NCBI GenBank assembly: GCA_017615375.1
Contig: JAGAAH010000136.1
Coordinates: forward strand, 1-5,609
Direction of reading: 5' to 3'
Source of the DNA: Lachnospiraceae bacterium
GTDB taxonomy: Bacteria; Bacillota; Clostridia; Lachnospirales; Lachnospiraceae
Length of the DNA: 5,609 nucleotides
Shown: in pieces, positions 4,966 to 5,609 of the stretch
Layout: each line of letters opens with the position of its first letter
How positions within the stretch are numbered: the first letter of the stretch is position 1
The notes under the pieces: generated by a model
What the model was told of the DNA's origin: nothing
Database searches by the model: none
What the model saw: the letters and a program-made list of their open reading frames with translations, nothing else
Program-made: the position numbers and the translations under genes

Positions 4966-5609
4966 TTATGCGTTGTAATTACTTACCATCTTTCCGAGTT
5001 CATTGGAAAATCCGGTAATCTTATCTGCCTTATCATAGATATCATCGATGATATATCCTATCTTCGTTACCGCATCGGACGTAAGACCTGCGGATGAAGC
5101 ATTCTCCTGAGAAATTGACGATAAGCTCTTAATCGAATCATTAAGTACGTTACAAGCTGTCTGTATTCCCTCAACATCACGTCTGATTACTTCAAATGTA
5201 TCCTTGGTTCTGTCGATATTCTCAAACAATGTATCGAGATGTTCCTTTGAATACCTACTCGTGCCTTCCTGCTCGGACATAACTTCGTTAAGCTGTTTTA
5301 CAAGATCAATTGCTTTTGTCGTCTGTCCCTTTAATTCATCCATTATCTGCTTAATTGATGCTGCAGAATCATTGGACTGAATAGCTAAGCTTCCGATTTC
5401 TTCAGCTACAACTGCAAATCCTCTTCCGGCCTCGCCCGCTCTTGCAGCTTCTATGGAGGCATTAAGCGATAAGAGATTAGTCTGACTTGCAATTTCGTTA
5501 ATAACATTGGCTGCTTCAATAACGTCGTCAACCGACGCACCTACCGTACTCATTCCGGCAGTTACCTGTTCAAGCTCTGCCATTGACTTCTGAATAGCGT
5601 TAATAAGTA
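4966..5609 (-). CDS. Methyl-accepting chemotaxis protein, C-terminal signalling domain, 5' end outside window
   Basis: C-terminal 213 residues of a chemotaxis receptor that couples to CheA and CheW to control flagellar rotation. The frame is open to the right edge (upstream codons read LINAIQKS), so the Met at 5583 is internal and the sensor, membrane and HAMP parts are missing. The highly conserved hairpin tip is present at about window residues 36-75: INEIASQTNLLSLNASIEAA then RAGEAGRGFAVVAEE and IGSLA. Two long coiled-coil helices flank it, with the returning helix carrying SSISQENASSAGLTSDAV (about 162-180) as a probable adaptation region. The protein ends in SNYNA without the NWETF-type CheR/CheB tether of enteric receptors. 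The usual Arg in the EVR-x-LA segment is Gly72. The ligand cannot be told from this part. Presence of the gene implies a chemotactic, probably flagellated host. Confidence 0.95.
   Translation of the reverse strand, partial: LINAIQKSMAELEQVTAGMSTVGASVDDVIEAANVINEIASQTNLLSLNASIEAARAGEAGRGFAVVAEEIGSLAIQSNDSAASIKQIMDELKGQTTKAIDLVKQLNEVMSEQEGTSRYSKEHLDTLFENIDRTKDTFEVIRRDVEGIQTACNVLNDSIKSLSSISQENASSAGLTSDAVTKIGYIIDDIYDKADKITGFSNELGKMVSNYNA

Overview
The window looks like a chromosomal segment from a low-GC, motile Gram-positive anaerobe of the Clostridia, most likely Lachnospiraceae. The evidence is A+T-rich sequence, strong AGGAGG-type ribosome binding sites, sigma-A-like promoters, a secreted papain-type protease with a lectin-like domain, a DUF1002 protein and a methyl-accepting chemotaxis protein. 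The genus cannot be fixed from the sequence alone. It holds six protein genes, two of them cut by the window edges. No rRNA, tRNA, CRISPR array or insertion sequence was seen, and no gene-free stretch exceeds about 180 bases.

Left part (1-1780): the 5' 533 codons of an exported C1A cysteine peptidase on the minus strand (papain fold, then a lectin-like domain, then the start of a fibronectin type III-like domain). It is followed by a divergent promoter region. Middle (1780-2377): a type II toxin-antitoxin pair on the plus strand, a RelB/DinJ-like antitoxin overlapping a RelE/ParE-superfamily toxin by 11 bases. A candidate autoregulatory operator straddles its -10 box. Next (2378-3813): a 150-base spacer with nested direct and inverted repeats leads into a good promoter (TTTACA-17-TATAAT) and a 12-helix MFS transporter.

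Right part (3814-5609): a perfect 12-bp hairpin serves as a shared terminator between the MFS gene and a convergent minus-strand gene for an exported DUF1002 protein. That gene probably starts at TTG, has an 8-bp hairpin next to its ribosome binding site, and has a consensus promoter placed directly against the terminator of the upstream gene. The upstream gene, at the right edge, encodes the cytoplasmic signalling half of a chemotaxis receptor.

The genes look like independent single-gene or two-gene units rather than one pathway. Two products are exported, two are membrane proteins (the receptor by family expectation), and the toxin-antitoxin pair sits as an insert-like module between the protease and the transporter. 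I found no convincing new multi-gene system. The most interesting points are the Trp-to-Gly change beside the protease's active-site Asn, the repeat architecture in front of the toxin-antitoxin and MFS genes, the toxin lacking the usual C-terminal basic residues, and the 5' leader hairpin of the DUF1002 gene.
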